Positions 1-9,234 of a stretch of 64,000 nt of DNA are shown here, one piece after another. The translations under genes were made by a program, and so were the position numbers. How positions within the stretch are numbered: position 1 is the stretch's first letter; every line of letters begins with the position of its first letter. This DNA comes from Shewanella sediminis HAW-EB3 (lineage in GTDB: Bacteria; Pseudomonadota; Gammaproteobacteria; Enterobacterales; Shewanellaceae). Where the stretch lies: NCBI RefSeq assembly GCF_000018025.1, contig NC_009831.1, positions 2,480,001-2,544,000 on the forward strand, given 5' to 3'. The notes below the pieces were generated by a model. It was not told where the DNA came from and did not search any database. It saw only the letters and a program-made list of their open reading frames with translations.

Positions 1-1283
1 TATACCCTAAGAGCCATTACGTCACACCACGTGAGAAAATTCTAGCTGCGACCGAAGAGATCAAGGAGGAGTTAAGGATAAGGAAGAAGCAACTATTAGA
101 TAATAATAAGCTGATAGAGGCGCAAAGAATTAACGAACGTGTGCAATATGATATCGAGATGATGACCGAGCTGGGTTACTGCTCCGGTATTGAGAACTAT
201 TCCAGATACCTATCCGGTAGAGCTGAGGGTGATGGTCCGCCGACTCTACTTGATTATCTTCCCGATGACGGACTGTTGATCATAGATGAGTCACATGTGA
301 CCGTTCCGCAAATAGGTGCTATGTACAAAGGGGATAGATCCAGAAAATCTAATCTGGTCGAGTATGGGTTTCGATTACCATCTGCATTGGATAACCGGCC
401 ATTGAAGTTTGAAGAGTTTGAAAGACTGATGCCGCAAACAATCTATGTGTCGGCAACACCCAGTCAATACGAGGTAGATAAGAGTGATGGTGAGGTCGCC
501 CAGCAGGTCATCAGACCAACAGGGCTACTGGATCCTGTGCTGGAAGTTCGTCCGATCGCTATTCAAGTTGATGACTTACTTTCTGAAGTTGCTCAACGAG
601 TAAAGGTAAATGAGCGTGTACTCGTGACAACCTTGACTAAACGTATGTCAGAAGACCTGTCTGAATACCTCGATGAGCACGGGATAAAGGTCAGATATCT
701 GCACTCTGATATCGATACGGTTGAACGAGTGGAGATCATCAGAGACCTACGTTTAGGTGTGTTCGATGTGCTGGTTGGAATTAACTTGTTAAGAGAAGGG
801 TTGGATCTACCTGAGGTTTCGCTGGTATGCATACTCGATGCCGATAAAGAGGGCTTCTTACGCTCAGAACGTTCACTCATTCAAACCATTGGCCGCGCCG
901 CGCGAAATATTAACGGCAAGGTTATCCTCTATGCCGATAAGATAACGGATTCGATGTCCCGTGCGATGGGGGAGACCGAGCGACGTCGTAAACTACAGCA
1001 TCAATTTAATCTCGATAATGGCATCGTTCCTAAGGGAGTATCTAAGAAGATCACCGACGTTATGGATGTGGGTGACAAGAGCGCAGATGGACAAGATGTT
1101 GACAATAACAAGGTTGCTGAGTCCAGGGCGCCTTACGGCGGGCCCGACATTGCGACACTCAGCCATCAAATGGACGCATTAGAGAAACAGATGCATGAGC
1201 ATGCTAAGAACCTTGAGTTTGAACAGGCGGCTGCACTTCGCGATCAGGTTGCAAAATTGCGAGAGGCACTGATTAAAGCATAA
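1..1283 (+). CDS. uvrB: UvrABC excinuclease subunit B, 3' part (5' end cut by window edge)
   Basis: This is the C-terminal ~427 residues of UvrB, the helicase-like damage-verification subunit of nucleotide excision repair. The frame is open from the first bases of the window ([13 protein letters not shown]), so the true start lies upstream and an internal Met at 141 is not the start. Visible motifs are DESH (motif II), SATP (III), the [12 protein letters not shown] stretch (V) and QTIGRAARN (VI). The last ~35 residues form the UVR motif ([12 protein letters not shown]), which contacts UvrC. UvrB is usually ~670 aa, so about 240 residues are missing off the edge. No frameshift is seen in the part present. 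Confidence 0.97.
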   Translation, partial: YPKSHYVTPREKILAATEEIKEELRIRKKQLLDNNKLIEAQRINERVQYDIEMMTELGYCSGIENYSRYLSGRAEGDGPPTLLDYLPDDGLLIIDESHVTVPQIGAMYKGDRSRKSNLVEYGFRLPSALDNRPLKFEEFERLMPQTIYVSATPSQYEVDKSDGEVAQQVIRPTGLLDPVLEVRPIAIQVDDLLSEVAQRVKVNERVLVTTLTKRMSEDLSEYLDEHGIKVRYLHSDIDTVERVEIIRDLRLGVFDVLVGINLLREGLDLPEVSLVCILDADKEGFLRSERSLIQTIGRAARNINGKVILYADKITDSMSRAMGETERRRKLQHQFNLDNGIVPKGVSKKITDVMDVGDKSADGQDVDNNKVAESRAPYGGPDIATLSHQMDALEKQMHEHAKNLEFEQAAALRDQVAKLREALIKA

Positions 1284-1322
1284 GAGTTGAAGGTTGTGGG
1301 GCTTAGCTTAGGCCCCATATTT

Positions 1323-1919
1323 TCAGATATTGACTTTAGGTTTCAGCTTGGTGGTAAAACTGACCAAAGCCACGACCAAAATGCCTGTGATGACGCCGAT
1401 TAAGTGAGCCTCGGTGGCGACCCGGGCACCAATCATCTCTGTTACCTGCTCGCTCGCACCAAATATCTGCTCATAGGCGACCTTGATAATGACTCCTAAC
1501 AGCAGCAAGTAACCCGACTTAAGCCCCGTTGAGATATCTCTTATCGCCCCGTAAGTAAACAGGCCATGTAACATCCCACTCAAACCGACATAGCCCAGCA
1601 GGCCCGGATAGAAGAGATATAACCCAAGGCCTTGAAGTAAGCATAATGCCGAAAATATCAAGGTGAAAGTAAGCGCTTTAAAATGAGGTTTAAAGAGTAA
1701 CAGGAGCACCCAAAGGCCAGCCAGGTTCATCAGCAGGTGCCATTGATTAGTATGCAGTAGGTTGCCGGTGAAGAGTCGCCAATATTCACCATTAGTGATC
1801 GCACTACGGCGAAATGCCAGTAATGAGTCAGTTTCCATAGCATACAGGAGAATGCAGCACAGGCTGATCAGTGCTGCAATGAGATAACTACTGCGTATAA
1901 ACGGCTTTGATTTTGACAC
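1323..1919 (-). CDS. rrtA: Rhombosortase (rhomboid-family intramembrane serine protease)
   Basis: Small six-helix rhomboid protease of 198 aa. The catalytic Ser lies in GLSGMLHG (Ser about residue 114) and the catalytic His in EAHLIG (about residue 172). An N-terminal HTNQWHLLMN motif matches the rhomboid His-Asn region. The short length and GLSGMLHG form fit rhombosortase, the family that processes GlyGly-CTERM surface proteins in Shewanella and Vibrio. No GlyGly-CTERM substrate is visible here. The start is GTG at 1919, 15 nt after the queC stop on the same strand, so the two are probably co-transcribed. A strong Shine-Dalgarno is not obvious. Confidence 0.85.
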   Translation of the reverse strand: MSKSKPFIRSSYLIAALISLCCILLYAMETDSLLAFRRSAITNGEYWRLFTGNLLHTNQWHLLMNLAGLWVLLLLFKPHFKALTFTLIFSALCLLQGLGLYLFYPGLLGYVGLSGMLHGLFTYGAIRDISTGLKSGYLLLLGVIIKVAYEQIFGASEQVTEMIGARVATEAHLIGVITGILVVALVSFTTKLKPKVNI

Positions 1920-1934
1920 TTTATTTTTTACACT

Positions 1935-2633
1935 TTATTTGTGACATTTAGATGCTAAGTCCGATTGAACTTGCTCCCTGTTATTACTGTAGTCCTCTAA
2001 GCCACTTTGTCTGAGAAGACAAGCAGGGCAGGTCCCGCACCCATTGCCAATGATGCCGTTATAACAGGTTAATGTTTCATCTCTGACTAACTCGAGGCTC
2101 TTATATTGGTCGGCTAAAGCCCAGGTCTCGGCTTTATTTAACCACATTAAGGGGGTGACGATTTTACATTGTCGATCCATTCCTTGATTCAATGCCGACT
2201 CCATCGTCTTAACGAAGTCATTTCTGCAATCCGGGTAGCCTGAAAAATCGGTTTCACAGACGCCGGTAATGACGGAGTCGGCGCCTAATTGGTACGCGTA
2301 GATCCCTGCCAGAGTGAGAAACAGAATATTTCTGCCGGGTACAAAAGTATTGGGTAATCCATTTTCCATAAGCTCATTGGATACTTCAATTGAATCTCGA
2401 GTTAGGGCTGATATGGCTAACTCATTGAGCATAGAGACATCCAATATCTTATGACTGACCAACCCGAGGCGTTGACCCAGAGATCTGGCTACCTCAATCT
2501 CCTGACTATGGCGCTGTCCGTAGTCGAACGTAATACCATGTACTTCATCATATTGATTGAGTGCTTGGATCAGACAGGTGGTCGAATCTTGTCCGCCACT
2601 AAATACAACTACCGCTTTTGACACTTTTGACAT
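1935..2633 (-). CDS. queC: 7-cyano-7-deazaguanine synthase
   Basis: QueC converts 7-carboxy-7-deazaguanine to preQ0 with ATP and ammonia, in the cytoplasmic queuosine pathway. It is 232 aa, normal for the family. The PP-loop SGGQDSTT sits at residues 12-19, and a four-Cys zinc site is visible near the C-terminus (TCYNG, then [10 protein letters not shown]). It is divergent from queE, which makes its substrate, and is followed by rrtA on the same strand. The shared 190-bp intergenic region probably carries both promoters. Confidence 0.96.
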
Positions 2634-2820
2634 AAATGATTTCTTACTGAATTAAACTGTGACTATTTTAACTGACGAGGGTTAGCTTGCAACTCTTCGA
2701 GGCGGAATAATGGCTTAATCATTGGGGATTTAATCCGAGCAAAACCTGAAAGGCTAATCAATACTTGCCTGCAAGCAAAAAATACTCTATAAATGCCGCC
2801 CGTTCTTTTTGAGGTTTATC

Positions 2821-3489
2821 ATGAAATATCCTGTAAATGAAGTGTTCGAGACGATTCAAGGGGAAGGCTTTTTTACCGGCGTTCCAGCTATCTTTGTTCG
2901 ACTTCAAGGGTGTCCGGTTGGCTGCTCTTGGTGTGACACTAAACACACATGGGATGTGATAGAAGAAAATAGAGTCGCGCCTGAATTGGTGATTCAAGTC
3001 GATGGCACTATCGGGCGTTGGGCCGAACTTACGGCTGAAGAGCTGATCAGCAACTTCAAAGCAAAAGGTTTTACTGCAAAACATGTCGTTATCACGGGGG
3101 GAGAACCCTGTTTACATGATCTGATCCCGTTGACTGAATCACTGAACCTTTCGGGTTACGCGACTCAAATTGAGACCAGTGGCACATTTGAGGTGATATG
3201 TTCAGATAAAACCTGGGTAACGGTTTCACCAAAAATTAATATGAAGGCGGGTCTCCCCATTTTAAATCAGGCCTTGATCAGAGCGAATGAGATCAAGCAT
3301 CCGGTTGCGACCCAAGCGCATATCGATGATCTGGATTGTTTACTTAAAGGGATCTCCCTCGATGAGAAGACCATCTGCTTACAACCTATCAGTCAGAAGA
3401 GTAGGGCGACCGAACTGGCGATGCGCGTCTGTATTGAGCGTAACTGGCGCCTCTCAATACAGACACATAAATATTTAGAAATTGACTAA
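2821..3489 (+). CDS. queE: 7-carboxy-7-deazaguanine synthase (radical SAM)
   Basis: QueE is the radical-SAM enzyme that contracts 6-carboxytetrahydropterin to 7-carboxy-7-deazaguanine. The cluster motif CPVGCSWC (CxxxCxxC; Cys 31, 35, 38) is near the N-terminus, after the substrate-loop text [11 protein letters not shown]. The ATG at 2821 is preferred over an upstream in-frame TTG at 2809 because GAGG at 2811-2814 is well spaced from it. The product is then 222 aa. It is divergent from queC, the next enzyme in the pathway. queD and queF are not in the window. Confidence 0.95.
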   Translation: MKYPVNEVFETIQGEGFFTGVPAIFVRLQGCPVGCSWCDTKHTWDVIEENRVAPELVIQVDGTIGRWAELTAEELISNFKAKGFTAKHVVITGGEPCLHDLIPLTESLNLSGYATQIETSGTFEVICSDKTWVTVSPKINMKAGLPILNQALIRANEIKHPVATQAHIDDLDCLLKGISLDEKTICLQPISQKSRATELAMRVCIERNWRLSIQTHKYLEID

Positions 3490-4547
3490 TCAAGCTTCCC
3501 GGTGAGGCTAACCTGTTGCAGTTTAGCCTCATAGTGAGAAAGATCGCCTATGTTAGCCTCTACCCATTGTGGGTTGTAATAGGTGTCAAGGTAGCGATCT
3601 CCTGAGTCACATAACAGGGTTACCAAGGATCCTTTTTTCCCCTCAGCGATCATTTGAGTCGCAATCTGCAAAATGCCGTAAAGGTTAGTACCCGTTGAGG
3701 CTCCCACCTTTCGACCTATCATTTTTTCCAACCAAAATATGGTCGCAATCGAGGCTGCATCCGGAATTTTAACCATGGCATCGACGACGCCGGGTATAAA
3801 TGAAGGTTCGGCTCGAGGCCTACCTATACCCTCAATCTTGCTGCCCTTTGAGGAGGTAACACTCTTATCTCCGCTTTGGTAGTAGTCGAAGAAAACTGAG
3901 TTTTCAGGGTCAACAACACAGAGTTTTGTTTCGAGCTGTTGATAACGTATATACCGCCCTATAGTGGCTGAGGTTCCCCCTGTACCCGGGCTCATCACGA
4001 TCCAATCCGGGATTGGGTGCGGCTCGCGACTCATCTGATCAAAAATGGAGTTGGCAATATTATTATTGCCACGCCAATCTGTTGCCCGCTCAGCAAAGGT
4101 GAACTGATCCATATAGTGGCCGTTTAAGCTATTGGCTAACCGCTCAGACTCTGCATAGATCTCACTGGAGTGCTCGACGAAGTGACACGTTCCACCATAG
4201 AATTCAATTTGCTGGACTTTCTTCTTTGCCGTCGAACGTGGCATGACTGCGATAAAGGCTAAACCTAACAGTCGTGCAAAGTAGGCCTCTGATACCGCAG
4301 TACTTCCCGATGATGACTCAATAATGGTCGTGTCACTCTTAATCCAGCCATTGCAGAGTGCATAAAGAAAAAGAGAACGAGCCAATCGGTGTTTGAGGCT
4401 TCCCGTTGGATGGGTACTCTCATCTTTAAGGTAGATATCTATCCCTTCGAGTGCCGGAATATCAAGCTTGATCAGATGGGTGTCTGCACTACGTTGATAA
4501 TCGGCCTCAATGGTGGCGATAGCCTGATTAATCCATGAATTTGACAT
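3486..4547 (-). CDS. PLP-dependent cysteine synthase/desulfhydrase family protein
   Basis: Fold-type II PLP enzyme of the cysteine synthase/cystathionine beta-synthase superfamily. The Schiff-base Lys is in HPTGSLKHR (Lys52). The substrate loop [12 protein letters not shown] and the phosphate loop [14 protein letters not shown] are present. The overall form resembles the Cds1-type L-cysteine desulfhydrase group more than CysK/CysM, but the exact reaction cannot be told from sequence alone. The start is placed at ATG 4547 (353 aa) because AGAGAG lies just upstream; an in-frame TTG at 4574 lies inside the MITE end. The gene is convergent with queE and overlaps its stop by 4 nt. Its upstream DNA is the MITE at 4568-4832. 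Confidence 0.8.
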   Translation of the reverse strand: MSNSWINQAIATIEADYQRSADTHLIKLDIPALEGIDIYLKDESTHPTGSLKHRLARSLFLYALCNGWIKSDTTIIESSSGSTAVSEAYFARLLGLAFIAVMPRSTAKKKVQQIEFYGGTCHFVEHSSEIYAESERLANSLNGHYMDQFTFAERATDWRGNNNIANSIFDQMSREPHPIPDWIVMSPGTGGTSATIGRYIRYQQLETKLCVVDPENSVFFDYYQSGDKSVTSSKGSKIEGIGRPRAEPSFIPGVVDAMVKIPDAASIATIFWLEKMIGRKVGASTGTNLYGILQIATQMIAEGKKGSLVTLLCDSGDRYLDTYYNPQWVEANIGDLSHYEAKLQQVSLTGKLD

Positions 4548-4567
4548 GCTCTCTCTTATTTCAGGTG

Positions 4568-4832
4568 ATACCAATCAGTATAAAGATGTGATCGCTCAGC
4601 GAGAATTTAGTGCTTCTGAGGCAAGGCAACGAGGGAAGAACATAGTTGTTCTACGTTCAAGTTCGTTAACACAGCATCGGATGCACTAAAACTCGCCTGT
4701 TAGGCGTGTTTTTGGCTGCCTACTTCTGCGTTGAATGGCCTTACAAGGGAACAACCATTCCATCATACATTCGCCTTGAATTAGTTGCCAAAAAACACGC
4801 TGAGTAGATCACTTTCTTATACTGATTGGTAT
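4568..4832. mobile_element. 265-bp MITE-like element, copy 1
   Basis: Non-coding element bounded by perfect 16-bp terminal inverted repeats, ATACCAATCAGTATAA at 4568-4583 and its exact complement at 4817-4832. A second copy of exactly the same length lies at 21473-21737 in opposite orientation. The interiors align end to end by eye, sharing for example GAGGCAAGGCAACGAG and TTTTTGGCTGCCTACTTC. It encodes no transposase, so it must have been moved in trans. It ends 20 bp before the ATG of the PLP enzyme. Between its right end and the tRNA cluster (4833-5107) I see nothing recognisable. Confidence 0.9.
4577..4582 (-). promoter_or_regulatory. Possible outward -10 element in the MITE end
   Basis: Read on the minus strand, the terminal repeat contains TATACT (5 of 6 to the sigma-70 -10), about 30 bp upstream of the PLP-enzyme ATG. 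The matching -35 is weak (TTCTCG at 17 bp spacing). The element may supply the promoter of the downstream gene. This is inference. Confidence 0.35.
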
Positions 4833-5107
4833 TGTTACTTAATGTTCTAAATAATAGCTAAAATGCATTAGTGATGACAGCGAAAGCAGAAGATTATATA
4901 TGGAGTATCTGGAATCTAGAGGATATGGAGCTGGGGACAAATGGAGGTAATAGCTTTTTTATAAAAAAATTGGCTTTTGTGTAACGAATGATGAGCAATA
5001 TTTGCTGTGCTAGCAGGCTAGTGTGCTAATAACGCTAACAGGAATGAGCTTTAATAAGACGAGGTTTAACAGACTTTCGAGAGAGGGAGATTAAGGATAG
5101 ATAGAAG

Positions 5108-5192
5108 TGGTGGAGGGAGAAGGATTCGAACCTTCGAAGGCTGAGCCGTCAGATTTACAATCTGATCCCTTTGGCCACTCGGGAACCCCTCC
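5108..5192 (-). tRNA. tRNA-Tyr (GTA), copy 4 in transcription order
   Basis: The 85-nt minus-strand sequence starts GGAGGGGTTCCCGAG and ends with an encoded CCA. It has the long variable arm of bacterial tRNA-Tyr and anticodon GTA in the loop CTGTAAA. Acceptor arms GGAGGGG/CCCTCC(A) pair, and the T-loop GGTTCGAATCC is intact. It appears identical to the three other copies. It is the last gene of the array; no clear terminator is visible at 5060-5107. Confidence 0.97.
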
Positions 5193-5259
5193 ACATTTTC
5201 TACTTTTTTACTTTCGAACTTTTTACTACAGATAAACCTTATAGCGAATAAATTGAAGA

Positions 5260-5344
5260 TGGTGGAGGGAGAAGGATTCGAACCTTCGAAGGCTGAGCCG
5301 TCAGATTTACAATCTGATCCCTTTGGCCACTCGGGAACCCCTCC
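5260..5344 (-). tRNA. tRNA-Tyr (GTA), copy 3 in transcription order
   Basis: Identical by eye to the other 85-nt tRNA-Tyr copies, with encoded CCA and anticodon GTA. It is separated from its neighbours by AT-rich spacers of 67 and 70 nt that differ in sequence. Confidence 0.97.
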
Positions 5345-5414
5345 ACATTTTTCAACTTATTTTTACTTCTTACTTTTTTAAATCAAGTTACTTATGTTGT
5401 CGATAAATTAAAGA

Positions 5415-5499
5415 TGGTGGAGGGAGAAGGATTCGAACCTTCGAAGGCTGAGCCGTCAGATTTACAATCTGATCCCTTTGGCCACTCGGGAACCCCTCC
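5415..5499 (-). tRNA. tRNA-Tyr (GTA), copy 2 in transcription order
   Basis: 85-nt tRNA-Tyr with encoded CCA, anticodon GTA and long variable arm. Spacers are 70 nt on the left and 60 nt on the right. Confidence 0.97.
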
Positions 5500-5559
5500 A
5501 CATATATCTTTATCTTACTTTCTACACTTTCTCTCTCTTGAAAAAGCAGAGTACACAAA

Positions 5560-5644
5560 TGGTGGAGGGAGAAGGATTCGAACCTTCGAAGGCTGAGCCG
5601 TCAGATTTACAATCTGATCCCTTTGGCCACTCGGGAACCCCTCC
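5560..5644 (-). tRNA. tRNA-Tyr (GTA), copy 1 (promoter-proximal)
   Basis: 85-nt tRNA-Tyr with encoded CCA. It is the first gene of the minus-strand array, directly downstream of the promoter at 5660-5688. Confidence 0.97.
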
Positions 5645-5659
5645 TCACTTGCGGCGGCA

Positions 5660-5688
5660 ATAATAGTCACAAACGTTTGCGGAGTAAA
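5660..5688 (-). promoter_or_regulatory. sigma-70 promoter of the tRNA-Tyr array
   Basis: On the minus strand TTTACT (-35) and TATTAT (-10) are separated by exactly 17 nt. A GC-rich discriminator (GCCGCC) follows, typical of stringently controlled stable-RNA promoters. It lies 15 nt upstream of the first tRNA. Confidence 0.7.
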
Positions 5689-5768
5689 GCCAATATTGAA
5701 ATTAATTCTAAAGTTCTTGTTCAAGCGGTCGATTAACTATCAACGAGTTGATTTGTTGATGTTTTTTT

Positions 5769-6272
5769 ATGCAGCCAGGTAAGATATTAGTTAATGAGAC
5801 ACAATTAGGCTCTCGCCTCAATCGCGCAGTAGATAGCGATAGAAGGGGGGAGTTTGCGCTATTGCTTGCTTTATTGTCGACAGATGCAAGAGATATGGCT
5901 CAGTTTCACATTAAAGATAATGCCTTAACTCTGGAAGCTGAGCTCAGAGCTAAGTTTGACCTTCCGATTGAAGAGACATTAATTACTGACTTAACAGTCG
6001 AGCCATCACCGGTAGACAACAGTGAACAGTTTCATCTGGGCGGTGCCAGAGCATTCCAACTTATGCAGGCCCTAAAGCCGGAGGCTATCGTTACCAGAGG
6101 TGAAGAATCGTTAGATATGCAGCAGGTTTTGGCTAACTGTGACTTAAATGTCAGGCAAAAATATCGCTCCAGTACTCAAGGTGAAAACCAAGGTGAACCG
6201 TATAGACCCGAAGTGATGCATTTTGTCGATCAGCTATCCCTGCAACGTCAGATGAGTGAAGTATTGGCCTGA
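5769..6272 (+). CDS. Conserved hypothetical protein, VC2046/SO_2500-like
   Basis: 167-aa soluble protein with no signal peptide or membrane segment. I recall a Vibrio/Shewanella family named VC2046/SO_2500 and the sequence looks like a member, but no function is known to me. The C-terminal part (RPEVMHFVDQLSLQRQMSEVLA) is mirrored by a decayed partial duplicate just downstream at 6352-6410. The start is ATG at 5769. It is divergent from the tRNA array. Confidence 0.75.
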   Translation: MQPGKILVNETQLGSRLNRAVDSDRRGEFALLLALLSTDARDMAQFHIKDNALTLEAELRAKFDLPIEETLITDLTVEPSPVDNSEQFHLGGARAFQLMQALKPEAIVTRGEESLDMQQVLANCDLNVRQKYRSSTQGENQGEPYRPEVMHFVDQLSLQRQMSEVLA

Positions 6273-6351
6273 ATCAGTTAAGTCAGTGAGCCCCACACTC
6301 TACCTTGAGCAATGTCGATAGGAATTATCTTGTTAGAGAGCAGCCTGAATC

Positions 6352-6410
6352 GATACATTTTGTCGCATTAACTGTCTCAGCAACGCCAGATGAGCGAAGT
6401 ATTGGCCTGA
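6352..6410 (+). pseudogene. Decayed duplicate of the 3' end of the preceding gene
   Basis: About 59 nt here match the last 58 nt of the gene ending at 6272. The final 22 nt through the stop codon differ at one base, and the rest carry scattered substitutions and a 1-nt indel. No start or full domain is retained. It looks like a degenerate tandem duplication of the gene end. Confidence 0.75.
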
Positions 6411-6550
6411 GTGAGTTCATACTCTAAATAATACTATGACTAAATATGCGAAATTATAAGGTTTTGTGATCTAACCCTGAGCTATGTCGCGTAGGATTTA
6501 AGAAGTTGACGTATAATAAATGACATAGTTTATTTTAGAGTCTTTAAAAC

Positions 6551-6838
6551 ATGAAAAATATTAAGAATGCCCAATCAGATCTAGTCAACGATACTTGCAG
6601 CGACTGTGGTAGCTATGCCGATATTGGGGCTGTGATTGATGAACATGATACCCAGCTAGTGGTAAGTTTTACCGGAGATGCAGCTCAGGCAGAAGCCGAA
6701 GCTATGTCTGCGAAAGCAAAAGAACGATTCGAGGAGATAAAAACCGAGATTAAATCAGAAAATTCAGAGGTCACTTTATTGCTCAACTTCGCATTTAGTG
6801 CCGAAAAAATGATTTTTCAGCTCGAAAACGGTATTTAA
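6551..6838 (+). CDS. YfcZ/YiiS family protein (DUF406)
   Basis: Small 95-aa cytoplasmic protein. The C-terminal half (TLLLNFAFSAEKMIFQLENGI) and the Ala/Glu-rich helix around residues 55-75 fit the YfcZ/YiiS (DUF406) family. An N-terminal CSDCGS Cys pair is present. No biochemical role is established that I know of. It is a single gene, convergent with nothing, 152 nt upstream of the next start. Confidence 0.75.
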   Translation: MKNIKNAQSDLVNDTCSDCGSYADIGAVIDEHDTQLVVSFTGDAAQAEAEAMSAKAKERFEEIKTEIKSENSEVTLLLNFAFSAEKMIFQLENGI

Positions 6839-7011
6839 ATTAACCAGTGTGTTGCCGACTCGTGACTTTCTCGTGTAGTCTCCTAAAGAAAAATTATATT
6901 TAAAATCTGTTTGTATATTTATACATTGGTTTCATTATCTCTTGGCTCGCAAACCAAAGTTAATTTGAGACAACCAGCAAGCCATTTGGCTTGCTACTTC
7001 AAGGACATTTA

Positions 7012-9180
7012 GTGAAGAAACGTAAGTATCAACACTTATTGGAATTGATCGTTAATTCCAAAGCCAAACAAGAAGGTGATTTTCAAAAGACGGCCGAACT
7101 AGCCACAGAGCTTCTGTGTCAGCAGCTCCATGTCACGCACGTCGGTGTATGCATCCTCTCTTGTGATAACAACGAAATTAGTAACATAGCTAATTATGGC
7201 TCCTTGCTGTCCGACATTTTTTTACGACCTGCCCCCCTCGATTGTCCTCACTATATCAGCGAGCTTAAAAATCAGCGTCTCATCGATGCGACCGATATTG
7301 ATACCGATGTAAGGCTCGATGAGCTAGCTTCGGTCTATTTTGCCCCCAAGGGGATCAAGTCCACATTAGATATAGCAATCAGAATTAACGGGCATCTGGA
7401 AGGCGTGCTCTTTCTCGAGAGAAAAGATCATTTTCACTGGTCAGACTCCGAAATCCATATCGCATCTCAAGTTGCCGATCAATTGGCATTAACGTTAGCG
7501 ACGCGCAATGCCTATGAAAAAGATGAAAAGCTCACGTTATTTTTAAGTGCGGCCGAACAATCGGAACAGATCAGTATGTTAGTCAATCTTCATACCGATA
7601 TTATTGAATATGTAAATCAGGCTCATGAAGAGATATCGGGAGCCTCTAAAAAACAGGTCATTGGCCGCTCGTTCAAACATCTCGATTTTGTTAAGCAACA
7701 TCCCGAACAGGCCATGGTGACATTGGCAAAAGTTCGAGAGGGTAAGTTTGCTAAAGGCGACTGTAAAATTACCCGCAAGGATGGGTCCACCTATTGGTTA
7801 AGGTATTCGGTTAAGCAATTTATTACAGAAAGAGGCAACCATTTTGCGTTAGTTAATGCCGAAGATTGCTCCGAAGAAGTAAGGTACCAATCTGAGTTAG
7901 AACGTTTGGCATGGCATTGTGGTTTAACAGGCTTATACAATCGTACCTATTTTAATCGAGAACTTGAAAAAACGACGAAGGGTCAGCTCATTTTGATCGA
8001 CCTTTGTGGCTTTAAGCGATTTAACGATACCTATGGACACGAGAGTGGCGATATTCTGCTTATCGAAGTCGCACGTAGGCTGAAACATTTTGCCAATGTA
8101 AACCATACCGATCAAATCGCGCGTGTCGGTAGTGACGAGTTCGCCATTATCCTGCCAGAGCAGAGCGAAGCCGATATGGAATACATTATCGCTAGGTTAT
8201 ATCGCCAGCTGATCATGCCTGTGACCATAGGTCGAGAGCATATCGACCCAAAACCCGCTCTGGCTATTGTCGATATTAATTCAGTCGAAGAGCTGTTTTT
8301 GCCCTTGGCATGTGCCGATATCGCACTACAATATGCGAAAAAGAAACAGGGTGATACGATTCAGATCTTCAATAATGCATTACTCAATGCCTTTAAAGAT
8401 AACTCTCAAATTGAACGGGATCTGCAAACTGCGTTGCGAGGCAGGGAGTTTGAACTCTATTATCAGCCACTGAAAGATCTCCAGAAGAAGGCCTATATTG
8501 GCGCCGAGGCCCTTATTCGTTGGCATCACCCTAAGAAAGGGGTGTTGTACCCTGGTGCGTTTATCGATATAGCGGAACAGACAGGCATGATCAATGCCAT
8601 CGGTTCCTGGGTACTCGAGGCGGCCTGCAGACAGCTTAACCTATGGCAACACCATAAAATTGATATATCTATGCACGTTAATGTGTCCGCAAGGCAGTTT
8701 TTTAGCGGCAATTTGTATGAACAGGTATGGCAGTTAGTCACTCGTTATCGCTTGAAACCGGGAACTTTGATTTTGGAGATCACCGAAACAGAGTTGATGG
8801 AAGATATCAAAAATGCCACGAAATTGTGTCAGGAGCTTTCTGAGCTCGGTGTCGGTCTTGCAATCGATGACTTCGGCACCGGTTATAGCTCTATGCGATA
8901 TCTGAAACAATTTCCCATCAGTAAGCTCAAAATTGACCGCTCTTTCATATCTGATTTAACGATAAGTCGTGAGAGTAGGGAGATTGTGAGTGCGATTATT
9001 GCAATGGCATCTGCGCTAAATATCTCCTTGACGGCCGAAGGAGTGGAAACTCAGGAGCAGGAGAGTTTCTTGTCCGATCATAAATGCCATCAGGCTCAAG
9101 GTTTCCTCTATAGTCCTGCGTTAAGAGAATCTGAATTTAGTCGATTTTTATTTCAAGCGGAACCCGAGTTGATCCACTAG
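7012..9180 (+). CDS. GAF-PAS-GGDEF-EAL cyclic-di-GMP protein
   Basis: Cyclic-di-GMP signalling protein of 722 aa. Domains in order are GAF (about 15-160), PAS (about 180-295, with ITRKDGSTYWLRYSV), GGDEF (about 305-455) and EAL (about 470-720). The GGDEF signature reads GSDEF with DLCGFKRFND, so cyclase activity is doubtful. The EAL domain keeps EALIRW, DDFGTGYSS and KIDRSF and should be an active phosphodiesterase. There is no membrane segment or signal peptide. GTG at 7012 is chosen because AAGGA lies 6-7 nt upstream; an in-frame TTG at 6991 lacks a ribosome site. It is convergent with the ychJ-like gene. Confidence 0.93.
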   Translation: MKKRKYQHLLELIVNSKAKQEGDFQKTAELATELLCQQLHVTHVGVCILSCDNNEISNIANYGSLLSDIFLRPAPLDCPHYISELKNQRLIDATDIDTDVRLDELASVYFAPKGIKSTLDIAIRINGHLEGVLFLERKDHFHWSDSEIHIASQVADQLALTLATRNAYEKDEKLTLFLSAAEQSEQISMLVNLHTDIIEYVNQAHEEISGASKKQVIGRSFKHLDFVKQHPEQAMVTLAKVREGKFAKGDCKITRKDGSTYWLRYSVKQFITERGNHFALVNAEDCSEEVRYQSELERLAWHCGLTGLYNRTYFNRELEKTTKGQLILIDLCGFKRFNDTYGHESGDILLIEVARRLKHFANVNHTDQIARVGSDEFAIILPEQSEADMEYIIARLYRQLIMPVTIGREHIDPKPALAIVDINSVEELFLPLACADIALQYAKKKQGDTIQIFNNALLNAFKDNSQIERDLQTALRGREFELYYQPLKDLQKKAYIGAEALIRWHHPKKGVLYPGAFIDIAEQTGMINAIGSWVLEAACRQLNLWQHHKIDISMHVNVSARQFFSGNLYEQVWQLVTRYRLKPGTLILEITETELMEDIKNATKLCQELSELGVGLAIDDFGTGYSSMRYLKQFPISKLKIDRSFISDLTISRESREIVSAIIAMASALNISLTAEGVETQEQESFLSDHKCHQAQGFLYSPALRESEFSRFLFQAEPELIH

Positions 9181-9234
9181 ATACAGCTCTGTTTACTGAT
9201 GACATATCTCGGTGAATGACAGGACTTGCATGGC

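Noticed and set aside
2634..2820. Possible preQ1 riboswitch between queC and queE
   Set aside because: An A-rich tract follows a short stem near 2764-2782, but the loop is only 2 nt and the aptamer core is not present.
2758..3084. 108-codon minus-strand ORF
   Set aside because: Antisense shadow of queE.
5414..5663. ORFs encoding MVEGEGFEPSKAEPSDLQSD on the plus strand
   Set aside because: They are antisense translations of the tRNA-Tyr genes, a common annotation artefact.
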